A stretch of 64,000 nt of DNA from Natronogracilivirga saccharolytica (GCF_017921895.1 NZ_JAFIDN010000002.1:424968-488967); one strand, 5' to 3'. Positions 8,664 to 18,813 are shown, numbered from the stretch's first letter. Notes: generated by a model not told the origin, from the sequence alone. Numbers and translations: made by a program.

Positions 8664-9644
8664 ATGAAATATCGTCCGTTTGGCAATACAGATCTCATGG
8701 TCAGTGAAGTTGGCTTTGGTGCCTGGGCCATCGGTGGTCCGGCCATGGCCGGCAATATTCCCATCGGATGGGGGAATGTGGACGACCAGGTTTCCAGGGA
8801 GGCGCTGAAAGAAGCACACCGGCAAGGGGTTAATTTTTATGACACTGCCGACTTTTACGGACTGGGCCATTCAGAAAAGCTGATCGGCGAGGTGTTTGGC
8901 AACAGGGATGATGTCATCATTGCCAGCAAGGTCGGACACCGTCTCAAAGATGACGGGGTCATTCAAGTTGATTACTCAAAAAAATATGTGATCGAGGCGT
9001 GTAACGAGAGCTTGCAGCGCCTCCAGCGAGATACCATCGATCTCTACCAGCTTCATACGGCAAAAGTGGCCGATTTGGAAAACGGGGAGTGTCTTGAGGC
9101 ACTTGATAAACTGCAGCAGGAAGGCAAAATCCGCTACTGGGGCTTGTCATTGCATACCTTCGAACCCGAGCCCGAAGCAGAATTTATACTTTCACATGAG
9201 CTGGGAAACGGATTCCAGCTTGTGCTGAATATTTTGAACCAGCAAAGCGTGCCTCTTCTGGATAAAGCCGCAAAGCAGGGAATGGGGGTGATTGCCCGTA
9301 TGCCTCTGCAATTCGGCGTACTGACCGGCAAATTCACGAAAGAAACCCGTTTTGGTCCGGATGATCACCGGAGTTTCCGGCTCCCGCCGGATATTTTAGG
9401 CCGTACGCTCGATGCGCTTGAGAAAGTCTGGCCGCTGACCGAAAAATACGGATGCAGCAAAACCGAACTCAGTTTGAGTTTCATTCTCAGTTTTGACGCG
9501 GTATCCACGGTGATCCCGGGCATCAAAACACCGCATCAGGCCAGGGAGAATACCAGCGGAATCGTGCGGCTGTCCGATGAAGACCGGGATTACATCACTT
9601 CATTGTATGAGGATTTGTTCAAACCTGTGCTGGTGCAGAAATAA
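8664..9644 (+). CDS. Aldo/keto reductase
   Basis: A 326-residue NAD(P)H-dependent aldo/keto reductase. Catalytic tetrad: Asp in NFYDTADFYG, Tyr in the same segment, Lys in IIASKVG and His in DLYQLHT. The C-terminal part has the VIPGIKTPHQARENTSG phosphate-binding loop typical of the family. AAAAGAGG sits 9 bases before the ATG at 8664, whereas the ATG at 8658 would be too close, so 8664 is chosen. Substrate unknown. Length is normal. Confidence 0.9.
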   Translation: MKYRPFGNTDLMVSEVGFGAWAIGGPAMAGNIPIGWGNVDDQVSREALKEAHRQGVNFYDTADFYGLGHSEKLIGEVFGNRDDVIIASKVGHRLKDDGVIQVDYSKKYVIEACNESLQRLQRDTIDLYQLHTAKVADLENGECLEALDKLQQEGKIRYWGLSLHTFEPEPEAEFILSHELGNGFQLVLNILNQQSVPLLDKAAKQGMGVIARMPLQFGVLTGKFTKETRFGPDDHRSFRLPPDILGRTLDALEKVWPLTEKYGCSKTELSLSFILSFDAVSTVIPGIKTPHQARENTSGIVRLSDEDRDYITSLYEDLFKPVLVQK

Positions 9645-9697
9645 TATGGGGGCATCGGCCGGGCAGCAGCAGTTGTCCGGAAATCAGACAGGATATC

Positions 9698-10984
9698 TTA
9701 TTCTCTCCTGAATGTCCTGACCAGGAAGCCGGCTGCAACTCCGGCTGCAGTCGGGATGAGCCATGCGAATCCCTGTCCGGATAAGGGGATGTAGCCGATC
9801 AGCGTATCCAGATTATCCAGCGGCAGTCCGACAATGGTGAGTGCTTCGGGGACACTGGTCAGCAGAGCACCGATAACCGCTCCGGTATATACGGCGCGAT
9901 CGGCGAAGGGGCCGCCGATGAGCGTCAGGATAATCAGGGCGATGGCAACCGGATAGACCATCACCAGCAGCGGCACGGCGACGTTTACGATGGTTGTCAC
10001 ACCTACGGTCGCAAATACCCCGCTGAATACCACGGTGATCACAGCTACAAGCCTGTAATGAAGCCATCCTTTTGTGAGGCTGCTGAAGTATTCGGCCACT
10101 GTGGCCGTCAGGCCGATAGCGGTAGTCAGGCAGGCGAGGCTGACCGCCAGTCCCAGCGAAAGCATGCCGGTTTCGCCCATCAGTTCATACGCAATAGCGA
10201 TCAGCAGATCGGTTCGCTCTATGGAAGTTGCGTACAGCTCACCGGCCGTCGCACCAAGGTACATCAATCCGCCATAAACCAGCCCCAGGCCAAGTGCGGC
10301 AATTCCTCCGGCCATCGAAGTCATCATCACCTGCTCTTTGACATTTTTGTACCCTTTGAGCAGCAGCGCACCAATGACAATCTGGGCAAATACCAGTGAT
10401 GCCAGCGCATCCATCGTCTGATACCCTTCCCTGAAACCGCGTCCTGTCGGACCCTCAAGCTCGGATCCCGTAATACTTCCCATGGGAGAGAAAATCCCCT
10501 TCAGGATGATCCAGGTCAGGGTGATCAGAAGCAAAGGTGTCAGAAATTTGGCAATTTTATCAACAACGGCAGTGCGATTCAGTGAAAACAGCAGGGCGAT
10601 GCCGAAAAAGATGATGGAGAACAGAAAACGCGGGAAGCCTTCCCAGGACGGACGCACACCAAGTTCAAAGGCCGTCGCGCAGGTGCGCGGAATGGCCAGC
10701 AGCGGCCCGATGGCAAGAATGATCACGATACTCAGCGCCAGTCCGAACCATGGGCTCACCCTGCTCCCCATATGCTCGATGGTACCGCCGGCCCGGGCAG
10801 CAGCCATAATTCCCAGCAGCGGCATGCCGATGCCCGTTATCAGAAATCCGAGAAGCGCCCATTGCCAGTCCACTCCGGCCAACAGACCCATATAGGGCGG
10901 AAAGATGAGGTTTCCGGCCCCGAAAAACATGGCAAACAGTGCCACCCCCACAACCAGGACATCTCTGCTGTTCTGCTTTATCAT
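9698..10984 (-). CDS. brnQ: Branched-chain amino acid:cation symporter, BrnQ/LIVCS family
   Basis: About 428 residues with roughly 12 membrane helices. The N-terminus has the family motif LFAMFFGAGNLIFPP, followed by GIGMPLLGI, both hallmarks of LIVCS carriers that import Leu, Ile and Val with Na+ or H+. The ATG at 10984 gives MIKQNSRDVLVVG; an upstream in-frame ATG would add a Pro/Leu-rich run encoded by a short tandem repeat and is unlikely. A Na+-coupled carrier would fit a cell that runs a Na+ pump, but the coupling ion is not shown by sequence. Confidence 0.92.
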   Translation of the reverse strand: MIKQNSRDVLVVGVALFAMFFGAGNLIFPPYMGLLAGVDWQWALLGFLITGIGMPLLGIMAAARAGGTIEHMGSRVSPWFGLALSIVIILAIGPLLAIPRTCATAFELGVRPSWEGFPRFLFSIIFFGIALLFSLNRTAVVDKIAKFLTPLLLITLTWIILKGIFSPMGSITGSELEGPTGRGFREGYQTMDALASLVFAQIVIGALLLKGYKNVKEQVMMTSMAGGIAALGLGLVYGGLMYLGATAGELYATSIERTDLLIAIAYELMGETGMLSLGLAVSLACLTTAIGLTATVAEYFSSLTKGWLHYRLVAVITVVFSGVFATVGVTTIVNVAVPLLVMVYPVAIALIILTLIGGPFADRAVYTGAVIGALLTSVPEALTIVGLPLDNLDTLIGYIPLSGQGFAWLIPTAAGVAAGFLVRTFRRE

Positions 10985-11051
10985 AATGGATGTTACAATG
11001 ATTCGGACTAAATGACAATGTCGGGAAGGAGACTCCCGAAATGCCGTACAC

Positions 11052-11090
11052 GGCAAGCCCGCATCCGGCAAGCCTGCATCTGGCAAGCCC
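11052..11090. repeat. 15-bp tandem repeat, 2.6 copies
   Basis: GGCAAGCCCGCATCC, GGCAAGCCTGCATCT and GGCAAGCCC follow one another in the 306-bp gap between brnQ and the DUF502 gene (10985-11290). No gene was seen in the gap. Confidence 0.6.
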
Positions 11091-11290
11091 TTATACCTTA
11101 GCCAGTGTCCCGGAAAGAAAGTATATTGTCATGCACCGGTAATGAAACAATCTGATGATAATCACAGAACTTTTCCCGGTAAAGACCGGCCGCTTGCACG
11201 GGCTTATTTTGAACTTTTGGATGGTAGTTTGAATTAATGGAAAAGCAACGGCAGATTCAAATACCCGATATACCATAACTTTATACCACA

Positions 11291-11971
11291 ATGTTTGAGC
11301 AGAAGAGATCCCGAAAAAAAAGTATTCAGCCTTTTTCCGGCGAAGACAACACCCAGGACTTTTTCAAGAAAGTCAGGCAGTCCTTTTTGCGCGGACTCGC
11401 GATTCTCATCCCGGCCTTGATCACCATCTGGGTGTTACAGTTTCTTTTCTCAGCTATCGATGGCATTGCCTCACCATTTTACCGGTACATCGGACTTGAT
11501 ATTCCGGCTCTGGGCTTCATCACTGCCATTATAATCATCTTCCTGGTAGGGTATTTTTCCAGGAATCTGGTTGTAAAGTTCACCATTCACGTTATGGAAC
11601 GGATATTTCTTAATATTCCGCTTGCCAAGTCAGTTTACAGCGGCGCCCGTGAGCTTATTAACGCCTTTTCACCCGAGCAGAAAGGCCGGACATTCCAGGA
11701 GGTTTGCATGATCGAATATCCGCGGAAAGGAACCTATTCGATCGGTTTTGTGACCAATGAGATGAGTTTTCGGGAAAGTGAAACCCGGACCCGCTCCCTG
11801 ACGAACGTCTACATCCCGCTGCCGCCCAACCCGACGACCGGGATGCTGACACTGGTCCCGACCGAGGATGTTATTCCGCTGAATATCAGCGTGGAGCAGG
11901 GAATGAAGCTGATCCTGTCAGCAGGAATTGTTTCCCCCGAAGATTTTGGCAGAAGTGTAGAAACGGATTGA
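11291..11971 (+). CDS. DUF502 membrane protein
   Basis: 226 residues. A short basic cytoplasmic head is followed by two membrane helices (GLAILIPALITIWVLQFLF and FITAIIIIFLVGYFSRN) and a soluble domain with IPLAKSVYSGARELINAF and YIPLPPNPTTGMLTLVP, which are DUF502 signatures. The family is widespread in Bacteria and plants; its function is unresolved, with suggestions of envelope or membrane organisation. It stands alone on the + strand; the next gene is convergent 6 bp away. Confidence 0.92.
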   Translation: MFEQKRSRKKSIQPFSGEDNTQDFFKKVRQSFLRGLAILIPALITIWVLQFLFSAIDGIASPFYRYIGLDIPALGFITAIIIIFLVGYFSRNLVVKFTIHVMERIFLNIPLAKSVYSGARELINAFSPEQKGRTFQEVCMIEYPRKGTYSIGFVTNEMSFRESETRTRSLTNVYIPLPPNPTTGMLTLVPTEDVIPLNISVEQGMKLILSAGIVSPEDFGRSVETD

Positions 11972-11977
11972 CGTTTT

Positions 11978-12973
11978 CTACCGCAGGCTGCTGGCGAAAT
12001 CTACACTCAAACTCATCAGATCAAGATGCCGCTGACGTGAATGTGTCTCAGAAAGCGGAATGGATATATCGAACCGCAAACCACCTTTATCCAAAACGGA
12101 GACTCTGACAGGCTTCGTTATACTGTGATCAAGGGGGGTAAAGAGATCAAATGTGCCGGTACTTTCATGACTGACATCGTCTGACAAATCTGTTTGTACC
12201 GATTCATATGAGTTACTGTTCTGGAAGAAAGGTTTCAAATCCTTGCCTGAAATGCTTTCATCAGCGAACCAGACTTCGACATGGTATTGACCGTCGCGGC
12301 CTTCTGAAGCTGTCATGTTTATTCCGCCTTTTTCAGGTGTCAGGTGCAGAGCTTTCCGCAATACAGACCGGAGAATGTTTTCCAGGTAGTCCGGATTGAT
12401 CTCGGCCATTTTACGTGAATTGCCAATAAGCGATGAGAACTTCTTGTTCATCTTATTTGCTTCAGCGCGGAAGTTCTCAGCTATCAGAGTTACGATGGTG
12501 TCGGCACGGAAACTTGCTCTGAGCTCATCAAGTTCGTTGGCCTCCATAGAAGCTGTTGGTTGATGAGCACTTTCTGATGGATGTTCTGCAACTTGTTTCG
12601 GTCGTGCTTTGTCTGAAGCGGCTACGCGCTGTTCCGTCCGGTTGTTATTGCCGGTTTTAGTAATGGTACCGGCCTGCATCCGCTTAACTGCGGATTTCAG
12701 GGTTTGATTCGTACTGTTTAGGGAGGATTTGTTTTGTTCAAGAGTGATTTGATGCTGGTCCAGGCGGTCGGTTTCTCTTTTCAGCAGAAATACAAGTACT
12801 CCGGCAGCCAGTGTAAAAAGGAAACCATTCAGCCAGGTGACAGAATGGAAGTGTTTGATTTCAGTAAGAAATTGAAGCAGATCTGCATTGAGAATCTGGG
12901 AAATAAATCCTGAATCTGTCAGAAAATCTGACGTTGCAAGCAGCGGTACCGGCAGAATATCAAAAAGCATCAT
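11978..12973 (-). CDS. Membrane protein with a degenerate histidine-kinase-like ATPase domain
   Basis: 331 residues. One membrane helix (about 46-64), a coiled-coil or linker region (65-150), a helical segment with ENFRAEANKMNKKFSSLIGNSRK, then a domain shaped like a GHKL ATPase. SVLRKALHLTPEKGG (203-217) aligns with the kinase N-box NLLxNAxxxTPxGG, followed by HVEVWFADESISG where DTGxGI is expected, and ends GLRFDISIPL like the last strand of a kinase. The N-box Asn and the G-boxes are missing, so it probably cannot bind ATP. No HisKA His is evident. I infer a non-catalytic signalling relative; this rests on pattern similarity alone. Confidence 0.6.
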   Translation of the reverse strand: MMLFDILPVPLLATSDFLTDSGFISQILNADLLQFLTEIKHFHSVTWLNGFLFTLAAGVLVFLLKRETDRLDQHQITLEQNKSSLNSTNQTLKSAVKRMQAGTITKTGNNNRTEQRVAASDKARPKQVAEHPSESAHQPTASMEANELDELRASFRADTIVTLIAENFRAEANKMNKKFSSLIGNSRKMAEINPDYLENILRSVLRKALHLTPEKGGINMTASEGRDGQYHVEVWFADESISGKDLKPFFQNSNSYESVQTDLSDDVSHESTGTFDLFTPLDHSITKPVRVSVLDKGGLRFDISIPLSETHSRQRHLDLMSLSVDFASSLR

Positions 12974-13155
12974 AAGCGAACTTTGGAAACAGAACGATTG
13001 GTTGACAGATCAGTTGTAACATCCTGGCAGGCAGGAATCAGACACAACAGCTGTCTCAGTTGATTAGTTCGTTCTTCCCGAAAAATTCGCACGGATATAA
13101 AACGGAAACCTGTGGCGTCAGCCGGATAACGTGAAGCGGTTACCGCATGATGCAT

Positions 13156-14088
13156 TTACCCCTGTGCAACAGCCCGTATTTCTGCCATTTCTTCCTCGCT
13201 CAATTGCTCGAATGAGCTGGCGATACGCACGTCTTCTTCCAGGTGCGGGATGGCTGATATGCCCATGATCGTAGTGGATACCGGATAGCTCATGGTATAG
13301 GGAAGCAGCTGCCGGATCGACAGTCCCTTTTCAAGCAACCGGCCGCGGTTGGCCACCTTCATGGCAATCACACCCACCTCCTTTTCCTTCGCGATTTCGA
13401 AGAAACGGTCGAGCTGGTCGGTATCGTCCATGACCACCTGAGCGGCATTGATGGTAATCAGTGCGCAGTCATAGGGATAGTCCTGAAGGGCATCGGAAAG
13501 AATGCGGGAAGAGTGTCCGGTCACGCCGATGTTGCCGATAACGCCTTCATCCTTCAGGCGCTCGAATGCCTGCCGGGCACTGTTTTCCTTCTGAAGGTCT
13601 TCGAGCTGACCGAAATGTCCGACAAAATGGTGCTGATACAGGTCGATGTAGTCGGTTTGCAGGCGGTGCAGGCTCTGGTCGACCAGGCGCATCGTGCCGT
13701 CGTAGGTATAATCATGGCTTTTGGTGGCCAGGAAGACCTCATCCCGGCGATCTTTGATTGCCGCCCCGATGTTCAGCTCACTTGCTCCATTGCCGTACCA
13801 TGCGGCTGTATCGATATAGTTGACGCCGAGATCCAGTGCGCGGTTGATAATCTCAACCGCTTCATCATGACGGTCGGCCATCTCAATGGTGGTCTCCCCG
13901 CCGAGACTGAAAATACTTACCTGATGACCGGTTTTGCCCAGAGGCCGGACAGGCATCGGTCCGTTGGCCGGTTCGGTTGCCCAGGCTTTCGTTTTCGCAA
14001 AAATCCCGGTGGTTCCCACCAGGCCGATCCCTGCCGTTGTTGCAAGACTTTTCTTGAGGAAGGTTCTGCGGTCACATCCGTTGCTCAT
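13156..14088 (-). CDS. Aldo/keto reductase with Tat signal
   Basis: 310 residues. The N-terminus CDRRTFLKKSLATTAGIGLV is a twin-arginine signal, so the enzyme is exported folded to the periplasm. The body is an aldo/keto reductase: NYIDTAAWYG (Asp, Tyr), LATKSHDY (Lys) and DLYQHHFVGH (His). AAGGAGG lies before the ATG, supporting the start. Export with a bound nicotinamide cofactor is known for this Tat-linked subgroup, though its substrates are not. Another Tat-type homologue lies at 53562-54449. Confidence 0.9.
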   Translation of the reverse strand: MSNGCDRRTFLKKSLATTAGIGLVGTTGIFAKTKAWATEPANGPMPVRPLGKTGHQVSIFSLGGETTIEMADRHDEAVEIINRALDLGVNYIDTAAWYGNGASELNIGAAIKDRRDEVFLATKSHDYTYDGTMRLVDQSLHRLQTDYIDLYQHHFVGHFGQLEDLQKENSARQAFERLKDEGVIGNIGVTGHSSRILSDALQDYPYDCALITINAAQVVMDDTDQLDRFFEIAKEKEVGVIAMKVANRGRLLEKGLSIRQLLPYTMSYPVSTTIMGISAIPHLEEDVRIASSFEQLSEEEMAEIRAVAQG

Positions 14089-14485
14089 AAAAACCTCCTT
14101 GGTTTGTGGCCGCCTGAATTGGCGGTGGCAATACTTTTATGTTCTGCGGTGCGATGTTTTGCGGCGCAAAAACCGGCGCCGGTTATATGTAATAAATTAT
14201 GTCAGCGGCGCAAAAATCAGCGCCGGATAAATGAAAAATGATAGTCCGGAACAGTAGAACTGATCCAATAGCAAGGTATAAAAAATCGCGCAGAATGTGA
14301 AGATGAAGGCTTTAAGGGCACTTTCAGGGGAGCGGGGGACAGGTCTGCGGCATGGCAAAAAAGGTGTAGGCGCAGCAAAAACAAATGCTTATATTTGTAA
14401 AATATTGTTACGTCTGCAGCTGTGTTCTGATGATCATGCACATCATTTCAAGTGCATCCCCCCTAAACCATAATCCTATCTCCAA
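14089..14485. other. Divergent intergenic region with a direct repeat
   Basis: 397 bp between the Tat reductase and the metalloprotease genes. GCGGCGCAAAAA(C/T)C.GCGCCGG occurs at 14161-14184 and again at 14205-14228, and each copy also contains a GGCGC/GCGCC dyad. No coding sequence is convincing. The promoters of both flanking genes must lie here. Confidence 0.5.
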
Positions 14486-17239
14486 ATGAACACGATCAAA
14501 GAGGTATTCCATGCCGGCGGTGTATTCCGCCCGAAAACAGCCGAAGTGACTCCGGGCAGTATGGGCCTGAATTGCCATGAAAGCGGTGCTGACGGGAGAC
14601 TGTTTTCTGCTGCTAATCTGTTATTTGTTTTTGCACTGGTTTTGATGACGTCCTGCGTTCCCACAGAAGCCCTTCCGGAAATAGAACCCGGGACGGTAAC
14701 ACTTGAGGCTCCGGAAGAGGCCATGTATGTCGGCTCCTATGCCCGGGTGCCCGTACTGATTGGAATCCAGGACGTTGGATTTGACGATCTGAGCTTCCGG
14801 GTTGCCGAAGGAGCTCATGGCGGCGTGGTTTCCGATTCCCGGGACCGCACTTTCGATCCGCAGCAGCCCCATACCATGCTGATAGCAGGACCCCGTCCCG
14901 GAGAGTATACGCTTGAAGCGGTGCAGGAAAGCACCGGTGACGTGGTCGGAGAGGCATCCTTCAAAGTCACGGTCAGAAGTGCCGGCGGAAGCCGCGGGCC
15001 CTCCTTTGTCACCCAGGCATCCGGACCGGGACCGGTGGTTGGTTCAGCCTGGGGAGGCGGTCCTTCCGGACTGCAAAATGTCGGCACCAATCTCAGCACC
15101 GGACAGCAGAATATCGCTTTGATATTTGTGGATACCGAAGATCAGCGCTTTACCAGTGACGATGATGAGCTGGATGAGTTTCGTACGCGGTGGCAGGAGC
15201 ATATGACAGACGGCTTCACCATGCCGGATGGTACTGTGCGAAGCGTTCGCAGATATGTTCAGGAAGCATCCCTGAACCGGGCGGATGTAACCATGGAGAT
15301 GTTTGGTCCTTATCAGCTGGATGGCAACTGGGATGAAGTCGGAGCCGGAGCCGGACTGGGTGCCCATGCCCAGGCCGCCATAACCACCGCTGATGATGAC
15401 ATCAACTACAACCAGTTCAATTCGGTGCTGATTGTATCTCAAAGTGTCGGTGCGGTCGATGACACAACGGCCAGCTTTGCCTGGCCAAGGGCAACGCTCG
15501 GCAGGGGAGCCTGGTGGACGACATCCGACGGCAATGTGACCCTGGGTGCGATGCAAATGCCGAACGACTGGACGGAGCGTGACGGACGCCAGCTCTATGC
15601 CACAACCATGCACGAACTGGGGCACAACTTCGGCCTCCCGGATCTTTATACTCCCGAAGTGAGCGGTCGTAATCCCGGCCACTGGGATATCATGCATGCC
15701 GACAGGCGAATTCCAAATTTCACCCTGCCAAACCGGCTGCGCCTGGGCTGGACTGACGAGGACTGGGTTCGAGGGTATAACTTCGCAAACCTGGGTACCG
15801 ATGTGGATGAAACGATATCACTTCGCAGGCCATCATCCGGAAATCCGGGATCCGGAAATTTTGTCGGGGCCGAGATCAGGATTACAGACGGACTCAATTA
15901 TTATTTTGAGTTCAGAAATCGTGATGATACGCAGATAGCGGATCTTCAGCTCCCGTCGAACCGCCGTATTCTGGGAACCGATGCCCGCAGCGACCCATTT
16001 GTGCCACCGTTTGCCCGTCCGGCCATTCTGCGGCTGCCCCAATTTCCGGGAAGTGTGGGTGCTGTGCTGGGTGAAGGCCAGGCCTACCGTGAAACCGATA
16101 ATACATCGCCTATATATCCTGTTGAGTTTGAAGCCACTGCGCTCAACATTCAGGACAACAGTGCAGACTTGCGCATCAGGTATGGGGTGAATGACAAACC
16201 CGATCCGTCCATACGACCCTGGGGCGCCCCGCCGTGGCAGACACCGGATATCGAGGTTCGCAACGAGCGCAATGCCAATAACCCGGAGTGGTTTAATGTA
16301 CCGTGGCAGGGCAATCCGAACACGGTTATCGCGAAAGTCAAAAACAACGGCATGCTTGATGCACCTGGTGTGCAGGTTGATTTTTATGTAAAGAACTACA
16401 ATATCGGAAGTGTGCCCGAGTCCTATCTTGGCAGTGATATACAGGATATCGATCCCGGAGAAACAGTTGAGTTCAGCACAAACTGGGTGCCTCCCTCCGA
16501 TGGTCATTACTGTATAGTGGTGCGTATCCCCCTGTATACCCGTCCGGGCGAACCTCCGGTTACCGAAATGACCGAACTGAACAATATCGCTCAATCGAAT
16601 TATGACCGGTTTATCTCACCCACGGCTTCGCCGGCTACCCGGCGGATAACCAGTGTGGAGGTCAGCAATCCGTATGATCTGCCCACGCGGGTGTATGTCG
16701 GCCTGGATCAGAACAATCCCTATTACCGGACCTATCTTGAGCACCGGTGGCTTGACCTCGATGCAAATGAGACGACCGAGGTTGAAGTGATGATGGAATT
16801 TACCGGATCGCTTCCGCCTATCGGGGTCAAAGACCGGCCGACACATAAGCTGGAAGAGCCAAACCGGGTCAGTATCCAGTCACTGATCGTCGATCCATAT
16901 GATGCGAACGGACATGTTATGCACCGGCTCGGTGGTGCCGAGCTGGATGTAGTGACCGGTCTTTCCACCAGGATTGAGGAGTTCGGTTTCCGGGATGGCG
17001 GCTTCGGAGGGGTTGTGATCACATCCGAAGGAGATCCCGTTCCAGGAGGGACGGTAATTCTGACGATCACGACAAAAGGATCGCAGGACGAGGATCCGGA
17101 GGTGACGAATGCACGGGGTGAGGTTCAGAATGGTCAGTTCCATATCCCTGTTCAGCGGCGGGAAGGTGATGTGCAGGCCTATTTTGTGCCGAGGCAGGGG
17201 TATGGGGACGCAACCAGCGAGGTGGTTTCCCTGCCCTGA
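14486..17239 (+). CDS. Secreted M6-like zinc metalloprotease lipoprotein
   Basis: 917 residues. A long N-terminal region leads into a hydrophobic stretch ending LVLMTSC near residue 57, a lipobox. The catalytic zinc motif is HELGHNFGLPDLY from H376, the extended HExxHxxGxxD form of M6/immune-inhibitor-A-type proteases. After the protease domain come CARDB-like beta-sandwich domains (PGVQVDFYVKNYNIGS and GETVEFSTNWVPPSDGHYC) and a final beta-rich domain. It is probably a cell-surface or released protease for protein degradation. No T9SS tail is present. The ATG at 14486 gives an unusually long n-region, so a later start is possible. Confidence 0.85.
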   Translation: MNTIKEVFHAGGVFRPKTAEVTPGSMGLNCHESGADGRLFSAANLLFVFALVLMTSCVPTEALPEIEPGTVTLEAPEEAMYVGSYARVPVLIGIQDVGFDDLSFRVAEGAHGGVVSDSRDRTFDPQQPHTMLIAGPRPGEYTLEAVQESTGDVVGEASFKVTVRSAGGSRGPSFVTQASGPGPVVGSAWGGGPSGLQNVGTNLSTGQQNIALIFVDTEDQRFTSDDDELDEFRTRWQEHMTDGFTMPDGTVRSVRRYVQEASLNRADVTMEMFGPYQLDGNWDEVGAGAGLGAHAQAAITTADDDINYNQFNSVLIVSQSVGAVDDTTASFAWPRATLGRGAWWTTSDGNVTLGAMQMPNDWTERDGRQLYATTMHELGHNFGLPDLYTPEVSGRNPGHWDIMHADRRIPNFTLPNRLRLGWTDEDWVRGYNFANLGTDVDETISLRRPSSGNPGSGNFVGAEIRITDGLNYYFEFRNRDDTQIADLQLPSNRRILGTDARSDPFVPPFARPAILRLPQFPGSVGAVLGEGQAYRETDNTSPIYPVEFEATALNIQDNSADLRIRYGVNDKPDPSIRPWGAPPWQTPDIEVRNERNANNPEWFNVPWQGNPNTVIAKVKNNGMLDAPGVQVDFYVKNYNIGSVPESYLGSDIQDIDPGETVEFSTNWVPPSDGHYCIVVRIPLYTRPGEPPVTEMTELNNIAQSNYDRFISPTASPATRRITSVEVSNPYDLPTRVYVGLDQNNPYYRTYLEHRWLDLDANETTEVEVMMEFTGSLPPIGVKDRPTHKLEEPNRVSIQSLIVDPYDANGHVMHRLGGAELDVVTGLSTRIEEFGFRDGGFGGVVITSEGDPVPGGTVILTITTKGSQDEDPEVTNARGEVQNGQFHIPVQRREGDVQAYFVPRQGYGDATSEVVSLP

Positions 17240-17287
17240 TGATATGCCCTGATATCGCGAAACACGCAGCAGGTAAGAAATGATAAT

Positions 17288-17330
17288 CACAGCCTCTGCC
17301 GGTCATCCTGGCTGGCCGGCAGAGGCTGTG
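17288..17330. terminator. Strong hairpin between convergent genes
   Basis: CACAGCCTCTGCCGG (17288-17302) pairs perfectly with 17316-17330 around a 13-nt loop. It lies between the metalloprotease and the histidine kinase, which converge. There is no clear U-tract, so it may act as a transcript 3'-end stabiliser or a weak terminator. Confidence 0.55.
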
Positions 17331-17394
17331 TGGCTGCGGTCCACAGATCTGACTGAAAAAAGGTGCGGGGTTATCGCCTGTACTGCCGCCGGCG

Positions 17395-18813
17395 CTAACG
17401 CAGGCGATACGGAAGCGTAACTGTAAACTCGGAACCCCCATCGGGTATGTTCCGTGCTGACAGGGTGCCGCTGTTGCGTTCTGTAAAATCGTGGCATATC
17501 ATCAGACCCAGTCCGGTTCCCTTTTCATTGTCGGTGCCCGGACGTGAGGCGGCTTTTCCTTCTTTTATCAGATCATCAAGATGTTCACCTGAAAAACCGG
17601 CACCGGTGTCCCTGATTTTCACAGAAATTGACGTCGCATTTCCGTCATGGTCATACTCTTTGTCTGCTGAAATGGCAATTTTACCGTTTTGCGGGGTGAA
17701 TTTTATCGCATTCGACAACAAGTTGCGAAATACCGCAGACATGGTGGCATAGTCCATCTCAACAATCAGGTCCGCGGGCATATCCGGATCAAAGCTGATG
17801 TTTTTTGCATCGGCCTGAACACTGATAACGTCAATGACATCGTTCAGCAGATCCGGCACAGAATGAGGCCGCGGATCCAGTGCGATTTTTCCCGTCTGGC
17901 TCCGGGCCCAGCTCAGCAGGTTGTCTATCAGATTAAGTGTGTTGTGACTGGATTTGTTGATCATCCGGGCATAGTCGGAAATTTCCTGTCTGGTCAGGTT
18001 GTCTGACTCGGTGCTGATAATGTCGCTGTAGCCGGTGATGGTATTGAAAGGATTGCGAAGATCATGAGCGATGATCGAAATCAGCTTTTCACGAGTCTGG
18101 AGAGTTTCTTTCAGTGTTTTTTCCGAATCACGGAGCATCAGGTTGGCCCGGTTTATGGCTTCATTGTGCTCCTTTGTTTCGCGATACAGTGCTTCGGCAC
18201 GCTGCTTTTCTACACCGAGCATGTACTGACTTTTGAAGGTCTGAAAACTGTATCTGCTTTGGATGATGTTGAACAACAGACCGGCGATCATCATGGGATA
18301 AATATTGAAATAGCTGATATCCCAGACGTTCTCCGGGTAGAAAGCAAAAAAGGTAAACACGACGGGTGACAGCAGGTAAACACCCATGGTTATCGCCAGA
18401 TTGGTTCGCAGCTCTAACGACAAGACCAGCACCACCAGCAGCAGTCCCGCCAGGCTTCCTCCGATCTCGGGATTATCATCCAGCAGAATGACCCTGACGA
18501 ACATCATAAGCAGGAGACTGATGAGAAGTACGTTGTATAAATGGCGCTTCTGCGTTTGGTAGCCTTCGGTTGTCAGGTTAAAGAAAAGCAGCGTTGCGGC
18601 CAGGGCTATGGGGATCAGCCGGATAAGCGACACCGTGAGATTATGGAGCAGTGTGTAATCGGTGTACATGAACAGGACGAGCACACCAATCAGCGGTACC
18701 ATTTTCAAGGTCATGCCGCGCAAAGCCTGGTCATTTTGCCAGACGTGCCAGCCCGGCATCAGTCCGGAGTCATATTCGGAAGCGGCAGGAATATGTACAC
18801 TGCTCCTGTTCAT
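17395..18813 (-). CDS. Membrane sensor histidine kinase
   Basis: About 472 residues. Five to six N-terminal helices form a membrane sensor with no large periplasmic loop, then a short coiled coil leads to HisKA with the phospho-acceptor in IIAHDLRNPFNTI. The HATPase domain has an intact N-box (NLLSNAIKFTPQNGK), G1 (IRDTGAGFS) and G2 (GTGLGLMICHDF). It phosphorylates a response regulator not found next to it. The ATG at 18813 is preferred over the upstream TTG at 18855. An orphan kinase. Confidence 0.92.
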   Translation of the reverse strand: MNRSSVHIPAASEYDSGLMPGWHVWQNDQALRGMTLKMVPLIGVLVLFMYTDYTLLHNLTVSLIRLIPIALAATLLFFNLTTEGYQTQKRHLYNVLLISLLLMMFVRVILLDDNPEIGGSLAGLLLVVLVLSLELRTNLAITMGVYLLSPVVFTFFAFYPENVWDISYFNIYPMMIAGLLFNIIQSRYSFQTFKSQYMLGVEKQRAEALYRETKEHNEAINRANLMLRDSEKTLKETLQTREKLISIIAHDLRNPFNTITGYSDIISTESDNLTRQEISDYARMINKSSHNTLNLIDNLLSWARSQTGKIALDPRPHSVPDLLNDVIDVISVQADAKNISFDPDMPADLIVEMDYATMSAVFRNLLSNAIKFTPQNGKIAISADKEYDHDGNATSISVKIRDTGAGFSGEHLDDLIKEGKAASRPGTDNEKGTGLGLMICHDFTERNSGTLSARNIPDGGSEFTVTLPYRLR

